In this document: positions 30,852-41,733 of the stretch, piece by piece
Position numbering within the stretch: position 1 is the stretch's first letter
Layout of the letters: each line of letters starts with the position of its first letter
Assembly: GCA_025351645.1 (NCBI GenBank)
Contig: JANXVN010000290.1
Location: 1 to 64,000 of the forward strand
Origin: Ferruginibacter sp.
GTDB lineage: Bacteria > Bacteroidota > Bacteroidia > Chitinophagales > Chitinophagaceae
DNA length: 64,000 bases
Reading direction: 5' to 3'
Made by a program: the position numbers and the translations under genes
The notes under the pieces: model-generated
What the model saw: the letters and a program-made list of their open reading frames with translations, nothing else
The model's database searches: none
Told to the model about the DNA's origin: nothing

Positions 30852-30942
30852 CAATGCCGTTAAGTTAAGACCTTTCCTCTCCTTTGGAGAGGGTTAGGGT
30901 GAGGTAAAGACAAACATATAGATCCTTAACTTAACGGCATTG
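30852..30942. repeat. 91-bp MITE-like element, copy 2, inverted relative to copy 1; flanked by perfect 10-bp direct repeat aatcataatt (30842-30851 and 30943-30952)
   Basis: Read directly; single mismatch to copy 1 reverse complement. Confidence 0.92.
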
Positions 30943-31092
30943 AATCATAATTTCACAGGGTATTGCCCTGTGCTTAAATATTCCCTTTCAGGGCAAATTA
31001 TATTTAATCCTTCTTAATTCAACGCTGTGTTCAGGACAACATAACAATCCTAAAAAACTTATAACTCCTAAATCCTAACTCATAACTTATAA

Positions 31093-32043
31093 CTAGTCTT
31101 TGTATATGCTTACATAATTTGTACCATCACTGCTTCTTGCGCCGCGGTACATGCCGGCGCTATTAAATTGCAGGGACATATTGCCTGCTGTATCTACGCC
31201 AATCATACCACCTTCACCATCTATAGCCGGCAATTTTATATTTACCACCTCGTTCATCGCTTCTGCCAGGCTCAGGTTTTTATATTCCATCAGGCAGCTA
31301 ACATCGTAGGCAGCAACGGCACGGATAAATGGTTCGCCGTGCCCCGTGCAACTGATGGCACAAGTTTTATCGTTGGCGTAAGTGCCTGCGCCTATGATTG
31401 GGCTATCTCCAATTCGGCCATATTTTTTATTGGTCATGCCGCCGGTGCTTGTTGCTGCTGCTATATTTCCGTTGCTATCGCAAGCTACGGCGCCTACGGT
31501 ACCAAACTTTTTATCTTTCATCAACTCTTCCAATTGCTGGTGGGTATGGTCTAGCGAATAGTTGTCGCTGTCGCGTAATTGTTTCCATTGGTCGTACCGG
31601 AATTGGGAGAAGAAATATTCGTCCGGCTCTAATTTAATGCCTTGCTTGATAGCAAAATCGTTGGCACCTTTGCCGCTTAAAAAAACATGGTTGCTGTTGC
31701 GCATTACTTCCATGGCCAGCTCAATTGGGTTGCGCACGTTGCGTACGCCAGCTACGGCACCTGCTGCACGACCTTTGCCATCCATAATGGCGGCATCCAT
31801 TTCCTGCACGCCTTTTTTGGTAAATACAGAACCACGCCCGGCGTTGAACAACATATTGTCTTCTAAAATAACTATAGCGGCCTTTACTGCATTGACAGAT
31901 GTACCACCTTCTTCCAATACAGCGTAACCAGCACTGAGCGCATCTTCCAGCGCTTGCAGGTAGGCTTTTTCTAGTTCTGGCGTCATGTCTTCTTTTAAAA
32001 TTGTACCTGCACCGCCATGTATAGCTAATGAAATTTTTTGCAT
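31093..32043 (-). CDS. iaaA: isoaspartyl peptidase/L-asparaginase (Ntn hydrolase)
   Basis: LAIHGGAGTI N-terminus and GTVGAVACDSNGNIAAATSTGGMTNKKYGRIGDSPIIGAGTYA autocleavage region. Confidence 0.92.
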   Translation of the reverse strand: MQKISLAIHGGAGTILKEDMTPELEKAYLQALEDALSAGYAVLEEGGTSVNAVKAAIVILEDNMLFNAGRGSVFTKKGVQEMDAAIMDGKGRAAGAVAGVRNVRNPIELAMEVMRNSNHVFLSGKGANDFAIKQGIKLEPDEYFFSQFRYDQWKQLRDSDNYSLDHTHQQLEELMKDKKFGTVGAVACDSNGNIAAATSTGGMTNKKYGRIGDSPIIGAGTYANDKTCAISCTGHGEPFIRAVAAYDVSCLMEYKNLSLAEAMNEVVNIKLPAIDGEGGMIGVDTAGNMSLQFNSAGMYRGARSSDGTNYVSIYKD

Positions 32044-32317
32044 TGTCCGTTGTTTTACTAGTGCCGAAATTAGATTATTTATGAGACAATTTTGATGAGG
32101 GTATTTTGTTTAAAGGGGAATGCTTTGATTGGTTTACCTGTTATTCGTAATTTTTAAAGCTTATGCCTTATCAATTTATAAAGCAATAAAACAGGCAGTA
32201 ATTATTAGATAAGCATTAAGGTTAACCCATAAAAAATAATAACTGTGCAAGTAGCTAATACTATATGAATTGAAGCACCTAAATAGTTATGAGTTATAAG
32301 TTAGGGTTATGAGTTCA

Positions 32318-33343
32318 TTAACTCGCTACTACTTTTTCTATAACCATTTGTGGGGTTATCATTTGCATGCAGGCATGATCGCCGCGGTAGCAGGGCTTGT
32401 TGCCAAATACAGAACAGGGGCGGCAATATAACTGCGCCTGCACTATATTTTTTTGTTGTTGTGCCCAGCCATTAAAACCTGCAAAGGGATGTGTGGCGCC
32501 CCAAATGCTTACTACCGGTACGCCAAATAAGGAGGCCAGGTGCATGTTTGCAGAATCCATGCTGACCATGGTTGTTAGGTTGCTGATGATAGCAAGCTCT
32601 TGTGCAAAAGAAAATTTGCCGGCCATGTTATGTACGTTCGGTATTTCTGCACACCATTGCTGCAATATTGCTGCTTCGTTTTTTGCACCGCCAAATAGTA
32701 GTACGAGATTATTTTCTGCAGCTAATTGTTGCACCACCACTTTTGTTTCTTTAAGCGGGTACATCTTTTCTTCGTACTGCGCAAATGGTGCTATGCCTAT
32801 TATTTTTTTATACGAAGAAAAGATGTTTTTTATTTCTTCCGGGATAATTTGATTTTTTGGAAATGGCGCCTGGTTGTTTAAGATAATGTTGATGCCAAGC
32901 TTTTGGAAGACGTCCGCATACCTTTCATACATTGGTATTAGTGGATTAAATACTTTATGGTCTTTTCTTGTCAATGCCTTTTTTTCCGCCCTGCCTTTAT
33001 TAATTGTTGCTGTTGGAACATTGCTGTATCTAAAAAATAATTTTAGGATGGAAGATCGTAAAACACTGTGCAGGTCTGCAATTGCATCGAATTTGCTTGT
33101 TGCCTTTAGTTCTTTATACAAACGGTACATGCCCGCTACGCCTTTATGCTGTTCTTTTAAACTGGCCCCGTAAAAGTGGCATCTATCTATGTTTTGAAAC
33201 AGGGGCTTTAAAAATGAATTGGATACCACTGTTATTTGCAGCGCCGGGTTTTGCTGCAATACATTTTTAATTACAGGCACCGTCATGGCTACATCGCCCA
33301 TGGCAGAGAAACGGATTGCTAAGATATGTTTAGGTTGCTGCAC
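32318..33343 (-). CDS. glycosyltransferase family 9 (heptosyltransferase-like)
   Basis: LAIRFSAMGDVAMTVPVIKNVLQQNP, SMDSANMHLASLFGVPVVSIWGATHPFAGF. Confidence 0.88.
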   Translation of the reverse strand: MQQPKHILAIRFSAMGDVAMTVPVIKNVLQQNPALQITVVSNSFLKPLFQNIDRCHFYGASLKEQHKGVAGMYRLYKELKATSKFDAIADLHSVLRSSILKLFFRYSNVPTATINKGRAEKKALTRKDHKVFNPLIPMYERYADVFQKLGINIILNNQAPFPKNQIIPEEIKNIFSSYKKIIGIAPFAQYEEKMYPLKETKVVVQQLAAENNLVLLFGGAKNEAAILQQWCAEIPNVHNMAGKFSFAQELAIISNLTTMVSMDSANMHLASLFGVPVVSIWGATHPFAGFNGWAQQQKNIVQAQLYCRPCSVFGNKPCYRGDHACMQMITPQMVIEKVVAS

Positions 33344-33951
33344 TATTTATTTTGCTGTTGGTACAATACTGGGTTAAGGCCTGGGTCGTTGTACATTTTC
33401 ATTTGCTTGTAAACTTTCATGTATTTGTTGCCATGTGCAATGTCGGCTAGTAATTCATCAATAGCTGCTGAAAGGCCTTTGCGTTGTTCTATCAATACAA
33501 CCAGCTTTTCGGAGCAGTCTATTACATGCTGCACACTTGCAGTATCACGTTGCACTTCCGCATTCATGTGGTATATTTTTAAGGCTAAAATAGATAAACG
33601 GTCAATTGCCCAGGCGGGGCTTTCTGTATTGATGGTGGCCGTTTTATTAGGGACGATGTTTTTATATTGAGCTAAAAAATAACTGTCGATATATTCCACC
33701 ATATCTGTACGTACCTGGTTGGATGCATCGATCCTTCTTTTTAGGGCAAGCCCTTCAACAGGGTCAATTGTTGGGTTACGCACAATATCTTCCAAATGCC
33801 ATTGTACGGTATCTATCCAATTTTTGCTATATAGCAAATGCTCAATGGCTTCTACAGGATAAGGGTTATTTAGTGGTGTGTCCACATCATCCAGCAGGTG
33901 GTAATCGTGGATGCTTTTTTCAAAAATATCATTGCATACTGCACTTATCAT
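33343..33951 (-). CDS. DUF4254 domain-containing protein
   Basis: NWIDTVQWHLEDIVRNPTID..LKRRIDASNQVRTDMVEYID; adjacent to GT9. Confidence 0.75.
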   Translation of the reverse strand: MISAVCNDIFEKSIHDYHLLDDVDTPLNNPYPVEAIEHLLYSKNWIDTVQWHLEDIVRNPTIDPVEGLALKRRIDASNQVRTDMVEYIDSYFLAQYKNIVPNKTATINTESPAWAIDRLSILALKIYHMNAEVQRDTASVQHVIDCSEKLVVLIEQRKGLSAAIDELLADIAHGNKYMKVYKQMKMYNDPGLNPVLYQQQNK

Positions 33952-35429
33952 AATTGTGTTTCTATAGGTTTTTTGTTATGGAGTGCAATGTAATAAATTG
34001 GTATGCCAATCAATACAATAATTAAGCCTGGCCAGGTAAATGCGGGCTTAAAAATTATCAGTAAAATACAAAATGAAATGGCCATTAAAATATAGATGGC
34101 GGGTAGCACAGGGTAACCAAATGCTTTGTAAGGCCGGTCTGCATCGGGCATTTTTTTTCTTAAAATGAAGATGCCTGCAATAGTTAGTGCATAAAACATT
34201 ACTACCACAAATGAAATCATATCTAACAAGTCGCCGTACTTGCCGCTTAGGCATAATAGCGCTGCTACCAGGCATTGTATCCATAAGGCAAAACCTGGTA
34301 CCGCATTTTTATTTAGCTTTTCTGCTTGTTTAAAAAACAATCCGTCTTTTGCCATGGTGCTATATACTCTTGCGCCAGCTAGTATTAAACCGTTGTTACA
34401 GCCAAAGGTGGATATCATTATCATTACTGCAATTACATACGTGCCAATATTGCCGAAAATGGCGTTGCTGGCTGCAACTGCTACCCTATCTTTTTCAGCA
34501 TGGACAATGGCATCCATTGGTAATACGGCTAAGTACACCAGGTTGGCGCATACATAAATTACGGTTACTATCAGCGTACCTAAAAATAAACTAAGCCCAA
34601 TATTTTTTTTGGGATTTTTAATTTCACCGGCAATGAAGGTTACATTGTTCCATGCATCGCTGCTAAAAACGGAGCCTACCATGGCTGCTGCAATGCCGCC
34701 TAGTAATGCAGTACCTGTAATTCCCGCAACGGTAAAACCAGCGCTGCTGTTACAGGCATCTTTTAAAGATGTTTTAGTGGCTACCCAGGCGTTTGTCCAG
34801 TTAGCGTGCCATATCTCGGGCTTGAAAACTATAAAGCCGGCTATTATCAAACCAAATAACGAAAGCAATTTTGTGGAGGTAAATATATTCTGTATCCACT
34901 TGCCGCCTTTTACGCCTTTGGTATTGGTGTAGGTTAGTAAAATGATGAGGAGGATGGAAACTATTTGCGCTGCGCTAATGGAGAAAAAAGTAGGCGCATT
35001 ACAGGCATCTAGCCCTGTCTGTATTTTAATGAGCTTGTTATCTTCGCTTAGGGCAGGTAAAAGATAAGCGGCAAACTTGGAGAATGCTACGCCTACTGCC
35101 GCAATGGTGCCTGTCTGTATAACTGCAAAAAGGCTCCAGCCGTATAAAAAACCAACCAACGGATTATAAGATTCTTTGAGGTAAACGTACTGCCCGCCTG
35201 CTTTTGGAAACATAGCACTTAACTCGCCATAACTTAATGCGGCGGTCAGCGTCATAAAACCTGTGATCAGCCAAACCGCAATCAGCCAGCCTGCGCTACC
35301 TACGTTCCTGGTGATATCGGCACTCACTATAAATATTCCGGATCCTATCATGGAACCAGCAACAATCATAGTAGCATCAAATAAACTTAGGGTAGGCTTA
35401 AAGGTGGTGAGCTTTTCTGTCATAATCAA
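33948..35429 (-). CDS. APC family amino acid permease
   Basis: GSMIGSGIFIVSADI, LTAALSYGELSAMFPKAGGQYVYLKE. Confidence 0.9.
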   Translation of the reverse strand: MIMTEKLTTFKPTLSLFDATMIVAGSMIGSGIFIVSADITRNVGSAGWLIAVWLITGFMTLTAALSYGELSAMFPKAGGQYVYLKESYNPLVGFLYGWSLFAVIQTGTIAAVGVAFSKFAAYLLPALSEDNKLIKIQTGLDACNAPTFFSISAAQIVSILLIILLTYTNTKGVKGGKWIQNIFTSTKLLSLFGLIIAGFIVFKPEIWHANWTNAWVATKTSLKDACNSSAGFTVAGITGTALLGGIAAAMVGSVFSSDAWNNVTFIAGEIKNPKKNIGLSLFLGTLIVTVIYVCANLVYLAVLPMDAIVHAEKDRVAVAASNAIFGNIGTYVIAVMIMISTFGCNNGLILAGARVYSTMAKDGLFFKQAEKLNKNAVPGFALWIQCLVAALLCLSGKYGDLLDMISFVVVMFYALTIAGIFILRKKMPDADRPYKAFGYPVLPAIYILMAISFCILLIIFKPAFTWPGLIIVLIGIPIYYIALHNKKPIETQL

Positions 35430-35458
35430 TAATTGGTTTACATATTATATCCTGGGCA

Positions 35459-35490
35459 CAAAAAAATCCCGATAATTGATAACGGGATTG
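35459..35490 (-). terminator. rho-independent terminator downstream of the OmpH gene
   Basis: Minus strand aatcccgttatcaattatcgggattttttt. Confidence 0.8.
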
Positions 35491-35511
35491 AAGATATATG
35501 ATTTGAACGGA

Positions 35512-36126
35512 TTATTGCTTTGCCGTTTCGTTCATTTGTTCGTTGAGGCCTTTAATTACATCGGGGGTAATGTTAAGCGCAGAATCTTTGTAGAATAAAT
35601 AATCGAGTCCCGTGCCAGTTGCAAGGATGTAACTGTAATTTTTGCTTTTGTTGTACTCCTTCATAAAAGCCCTTACCTTACTTTGCATGTCTTCCATTAT
35701 TTTGGCACCCTTTTCAGCCAGGCGTTGCCCCTTGGTTTGTTTGTCAGCCTCAATATCCTGTTGTTTTTGTCCGAGCTTAGATTGAAAAGCTTCTGCTTCC
35801 TGCTGTGTTATTGAATTGCCTTTTTTAAGGAATTCATCTTTTTCCGCAGAAAGCGAACGGTAGCGATTTTCATACTCTTGCGCTATATTTTTTTGCTCTA
35901 CTTCCAATTCTTTTTTTCTTAATTTAATGAAGGTTACATTACTATATAAAGAATCTAATTCAACATAAGCAACAACGGATAGTTTATCGCCGCAACTATC
36001 TTTTTGTTTATATCCAGCTGCAGTACTCCCCTTAGGCAGTGATTTACCATGGGCAAAGTGCAGATAATATAATACCCCTACGGCTATTACTAACAAAATA
36101 TTCAACACTAAGGAAAATTGCTTCAT
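35512..36126 (-). CDS. OmpH/Skp-like periplasmic chaperone family protein
   Basis: AYVELDSLYSNVTFIKLRKKELE, coiled coil; MKQF start preferred over the listed 36159 start. Confidence 0.75.
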   Translation of the reverse strand: MKQFSLVLNILLVIAVGVLYYLHFAHGKSLPKGSTAAGYKQKDSCGDKLSVVAYVELDSLYSNVTFIKLRKKELEVEQKNIAQEYENRYRSLSAEKDEFLKKGNSITQQEAEAFQSKLGQKQQDIEADKQTKGQRLAEKGAKIMEDMQSKVRAFMKEYNKSKNYSYILATGTGLDYLFYKDSALNITPDVIKGLNEQMNETAKQ

Positions 36127-36329
36127 GCGCCCGTTTTTTATTTGTAGCAAGTTAGCCACAAACTGTGTTTTTTCAATAGTTAAGCAAGAAGTTTTAGGAA
36201 AGGGTTAACAGCGGATAGGTTTTAGGTTTAAAGCAAAATTTATATGTCTGATGTGGGATGTGGGATGTCTGATTTTTTCGGTTCGATGGCTTCTTAGATG
36301 GCTTTTGTGTTTTGAATTTTGAGTGTTTT

Positions 36330-36757
36330 TTATTTATTTTTATTGGAGGATATTTGTTTTATTGCTCTTTCAAAATCAGTTCCGGTTGCATCATTTGCCT
36401 TTATGCGTTTTTTATCGAATTGAACGTATCGTGCTTTTGCTTTTTGTAAAGCTAACTCGTGGCTTATTTTGCCTGCATACAGCAGTATCTCTTTGTCATT
36501 CAATGATAAAAACCGTGGAGTTTATCCCGTATTTCATGTTTAGGGGTGTATGCTTCACTGGCTGCCATCGGCAAATACTAAATATTGCTCTACCAAAAGG
36601 TCTTAACATAACGGCATTACAATATATTCCCATAACCGTTGCGTAGCCCATCTCCTAAAGCGGGTGGCAAAATGGTGTGTTTCTATGATCTCAATGCCTT
36701 TGGATAAATTTCTTTAAAAGATATGTCCCAACGGTAGCCTTTGGAGGTAAGAGAGGC
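36330..36757 (-). pseudogene. RhuM-family protein remnant, frameshifted and internally deleted, carrying a solo end of the 91-bp repeat
   Basis: Minus-strand HHFATRFRRWATQRLWEYIV (about 36620-36680), then repeat end, then VEQYLVFADG ... HEIRDKLHG / FLSLNDKEILLYAGKISHELALQKAKARYVQFDKKRIKANDATGTDFERAIKQI-stop. Confidence 0.75.
36596..36619. repeat. solo terminal segment of the 91-bp element
   Basis: aaaggtcttaacataacggcatta vs aaaggtcttaacttaacggcattg (22/24). Confidence 0.75.
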
Positions 36758-36758
36758 T

Positions 36759-36788
36759 AAAAAAAGCCGCAACATTACTGCTGCGGCT
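36759..36788 (-). terminator. dnaK terminator
   Basis: Minus strand agccgcagcagtaatgttgcggcttttttt. Confidence 0.88.
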
Positions 36789-36811
36789 CCCTTAAACTTA
36801 CTTTATAAAAT

Positions 36812-38728
36812 TTACTTCACTTCTTCAAACTCTGCGTCGGTAACGTTTTCTGCGTTAGCACCACCTTCACTGTTTGGTTGATGCGCACCAGCATCGCCTT
36901 GTGGCTGTTGGGCGCCTGCGCCATCTTGTGTGGCCTTATACATTTCTTCGCTTGCTACTGTCCATGCTGCATTCATTTCAGCTACGGCAGTGTCAATTTG
37001 TGCTAAATCCTGTGTTTTGTGGGCTTCTTTCAATTTCGCCAAAGCAGTTTCAATTGGTGTTTTTTTATCAGCACTAATTTTATCGCCGTATTCCTTCAGT
37101 TGCTTTTCTGTCTGGAATATTAAGCTATCTGCCTGGTTAATTTTTTCTATCTTTTCTTTTTCCGCTTTATCAGAAGTTTCGTTAGCCTTTGCTTCGTTCT
37201 TCATCTTTTCAATTTCTTCCTTACTTAAGCCGCTACCTGCTTCAATGCGTATGTTATGGCTTTTGCCTGTGCCTTTATCTTTAGCAGTTACGTGAAGTAT
37301 GCCATTGGCATCAATATCAAAAGTAACTTCTACCTGCGGTACGCCACGTGGAGCTGGCGGTATATCGGTAAGGTTAAATTTACCTAAGCTTTTGTTTTGG
37401 TTAGCTAAAGGCCTTTCTCCCTGTAAAACATGAATTTCTACGCCTGGCTGGTTATCACTGGCAGTACTGAAGGTTTCAGATTTTTTAGTTGGGATAGTGG
37501 TGTTGCTTTCAATAAGCCTTGTCATAACGCCGCCCATTGTTTCAATACCTAAGCTCAATGGAGTAACATCCAACAACAATACATCTTTAATATCACCACT
37601 TAAAACGCCGCCCTGGATAGATGCGCCGATGGCAACAACTTCATCCGGGTTAACGCTTCTGTTAACTTTTTTGCCAAAAAACTTTTCAACTATTTCCTGC
37701 ACTTTTGGTATACGGGTACTACCACCTACTAAAATTACTTCATTAATATCTGATATTGATAAACCTGCATCTTTCAAAGCAAGTTCACAAGGTTTCAGGC
37801 ATCTTTCAAATAAAGTATCTGCTAATTTTTCAAAATGTGCACGGGTAAACTTTTTAACTAAATGCTTTGGCACGCCATCAACAGCAGTTACATAAGGCAA
37901 ATTAATTTCAGTTTCTGAAGAAGAAGATAATTCAACTTTTGCTTTTTCAGCCGCTTCTTTCAAGCGTTGCCAAGCCATTGGGTCTTTACGTAAATCGATG
38001 GCTTCATCTTTTTTAAATTCTTCAGCGAGCCAATCCATTATCACTTTATCAAAGTCATCGCCACCTAAATGAGTATCGCCATTGGTACTTTTTACTTCAA
38101 AAACACCTTCGCCTAATTCCAATATGCTAATATCGAATGTACCACCACCTAAATCGAACACCGCAATTTTTTGGTCCTGATTTTTTTTATCTAAGCCATA
38201 CGCCAATGCTGCTGCGGTAGGTTCGTTAATAATCCTGCGAACGTTTAAGCCTGCAATTTCACCGGCTTCTTTAGTGGCCTGGCGTTGTGCATCATTAAAG
38301 TATGCTGGTACGGTAATAACCGCTTCTGTAACTTCAGACCCCAGGTAATCTTCGGCTGTCTTCTTCATTTTTTGAAGGATCATTGCACTAATTTCCTGTG
38401 GTGTGTATAACCTGCCATCTATGTCTATGCGGACTGTATCATTGTCACCTTTTACAACTTTATAGCTGCTATGGCTTACATCGCCTGTTACTTCGTTCCA
38501 TTTATGGCCCATAAAGCGCTTAACACTCATGATAGTGTTTTGCGGATTGGTAATAGCCTGGCGTTTTGCAGGGTCTCCTACTTTACGTTCGCCATTTTTA
38601 AGAAAAGCCACTATAGAGGGAGTGGTGCGACGGCCTTCGTCGTTTGCAATAACTACTGGTTCATTGCCTTCCATAACAGATACGCAACTATTGGTAGTGC
38701 CTAAATCTATTCCTATAATTTTACCCAT
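36812..38728 (-). CDS. dnaK: molecular chaperone DnaK (Hsp70)
   Basis: [54 protein letters not shown]. Confidence 0.98.
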   Translation of the reverse strand: MGKIIGIDLGTTNSCVSVMEGNEPVVIANDEGRRTTPSIVAFLKNGERKVGDPAKRQAITNPQNTIMSVKRFMGHKWNEVTGDVSHSSYKVVKGDNDTVRIDIDGRLYTPQEISAMILQKMKKTAEDYLGSEVTEAVITVPAYFNDAQRQATKEAGEIAGLNVRRIINEPTAAALAYGLDKKNQDQKIAVFDLGGGTFDISILELGEGVFEVKSTNGDTHLGGDDFDKVIMDWLAEEFKKDEAIDLRKDPMAWQRLKEAAEKAKVELSSSSETEINLPYVTAVDGVPKHLVKKFTRAHFEKLADTLFERCLKPCELALKDAGLSISDINEVILVGGSTRIPKVQEIVEKFFGKKVNRSVNPDEVVAIGASIQGGVLSGDIKDVLLLDVTPLSLGIETMGGVMTRLIESNTTIPTKKSETFSTASDNQPGVEIHVLQGERPLANQNKSLGKFNLTDIPPAPRGVPQVEVTFDIDANGILHVTAKDKGTGKSHNIRIEAGSGLSKEEIEKMKNEAKANETSDKAEKEKIEKINQADSLIFQTEKQLKEYGDKISADKKTPIETALAKLKEAHKTQDLAQIDTAVAEMNAAWTVASEEMYKATQDGAGAQQPQGDAGAHQPNSEGGANAENVTDAEFEEVK

Positions 38729-38937
38729 GATTAATTGTTTTTTTGTTCATAAAATTTATTCAATGATTGTGCCATAAGGATTTTAGTGAAAAAATGGCAG
38801 GCTTCTTTTAATTAGCTGATGTGCTAATTAGCAAACTTGCTAGTGAAACAGCAAGCGTCCACTAAATTAGATAGTTATTAAGATTTGAAAAAATTAGCTA
38901 GTTATCGAATTAGCAGATCAGCACATTAAATTAGTTG

Positions 38938-38994
38938 CCCCGGCCAAACATAGCTATGTGGGGCTTCATAAGCCCGTCCGAATGGCAGCCGGGG
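38938..38994. other. candidate structured nucleic-acid element (three-way-junction-like)
   Basis: Outer stem ccccggc(38938-38944)/gccgggg(38988-38994), inner acatagctatgt palindrome and gggctt-cat-aagccc hairpin. Confidence 0.5.
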
Positions 38995-39056
38995 GACGTC
39001 GCACTCTTGTACTTTAGTTTTTCAGGGAACTTTAATTATGCATTATTGGGCTTTTT

Positions 39057-39098
39057 CGGATGCAAGGCCGTTACAAAACGTGCGCATCCGGTGTTTTT
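39057..39098 (+). terminator. possible plus-strand terminator-like hairpin overlapping the gtrA 3' end
   Basis: cggatgc..20 nt..gcatccg gtg tttttttt. Confidence 0.35.
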
Positions 39099-39565
39099 TT
39101 TACCTTGAAAGTAAAATAATTTTGGGTAACATAACTAGCGCAAATAACAATGATAGTGGTAATTATTTGTGACAAAATTGCATCCAGCTGAAAAGTTTCT
39201 ACAAAAATTTTCAGCAACACATAATTAATGCACAGGTTAATTATTAAAGAAAGAAAATACCTGAAAAGCTGTATATGCCCCTTAAGATTAGAGGTGGTAA
39301 ATACAATATACTTATTCAATATAAAACCGTAAACAAAAGTGATACAAAAAGAAACGAACAATGCGGCATTATGGCTTTTAAAAGCATAAAAACCAATGCT
39401 AAACTCCGGTTGCTTAAATATATATTTGTAGCAAAACACAAAAACTACAAAACCTAATGTAGCAGTGCTTGATCCACAAGCCCCATACCTAAAAGTTTGC
39501 AAAGGCATAACTTTCTTAAACGGTGGGTAAAAAAAATCTATAAATGCCAATACGCTCTTTTTCAT
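39071..39565 (-). CDS. GtrA family membrane protein
   Basis: FRYGACGSSTATLGFVVFVFCYKY, ATTFTLNKYIVF-like FILNKYIVFTTSN; four TM segments. Confidence 0.82.
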   Translation of the reverse strand: MKKSVLAFIDFFYPPFKKVMPLQTFRYGACGSSTATLGFVVFVFCYKYIFKQPEFSIGFYAFKSHNAALFVSFCITFVYGFILNKYIVFTTSNLKGHIQLFRYFLSLIINLCINYVLLKIFVETFQLDAILSQIITTIIVICASYVTQNYFTFKVKKTPDAHVL

Positions 39566-39672
39566 AAAGTATGCAGTAGAGTAATTAATCCAATACTAAC
39601 AATAAAGTTCTGCCTTTACAGTACAGAACCTTGTTAATGTTATTGTAACTGCCTATTTAAGCAGGTTGCTTG

Positions 39673-41388
<1,716 letters not shown>

Positions 41389-41427
41389 TTATCAAAGAGG
41401 TCCTTATCAAATACTAGCTTGCAATAT

Positions 41428-41733
41428 TCAAAAATTGACTGATAATTTTAAATGAGCCCCAAATCCTTTGCTTATTATACGCATGAGGGTAGAAAGCCTG
41501 ATGTCGCTGGCATTATTTTCTATTCGTGAAATATAGTTTTTTGTTGTGCCACACTTTTCTGCCAATTGCTCTTGCGTCATGTTTTTCTGCAGGCGCATTT
41601 CCTGCAACATTACCCCTAATTTGAATGCTTCATATCCTTCTTCAAAGTTCTCCCTGGTTTTTGTTCCAGTTTTGCCATACTGATTGTCTATAAAAGTTTC
41701 CAAATCAACCAAACTATTTTTTTTTGTCTTCAT
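41428..41733 (-). CDS. XRE-family HTH antitoxin (HigA-like)
   Basis: LQEMRLQKNMTQEQLAEKCGTTKNYISRIENNASDIRLSTLMRII; downstream of HigB-like frame. Confidence 0.85.
   Translation of the reverse strand: MKTKKNSLVDLETFIDNQYGKTGTKTRENFEEGYEAFKLGVMLQEMRLQKNMTQEQLAEKCGTTKNYISRIENNASDIRLSTLMRIISKGFGAHLKLSVNF

Noticed and set aside
36930-37895. Plus-strand ORFs of 121 and 132 aa opposite dnaK
   Set aside because: Antisense to dnaK; Ser/Leu-rich shadow ORFs caused by codon bias
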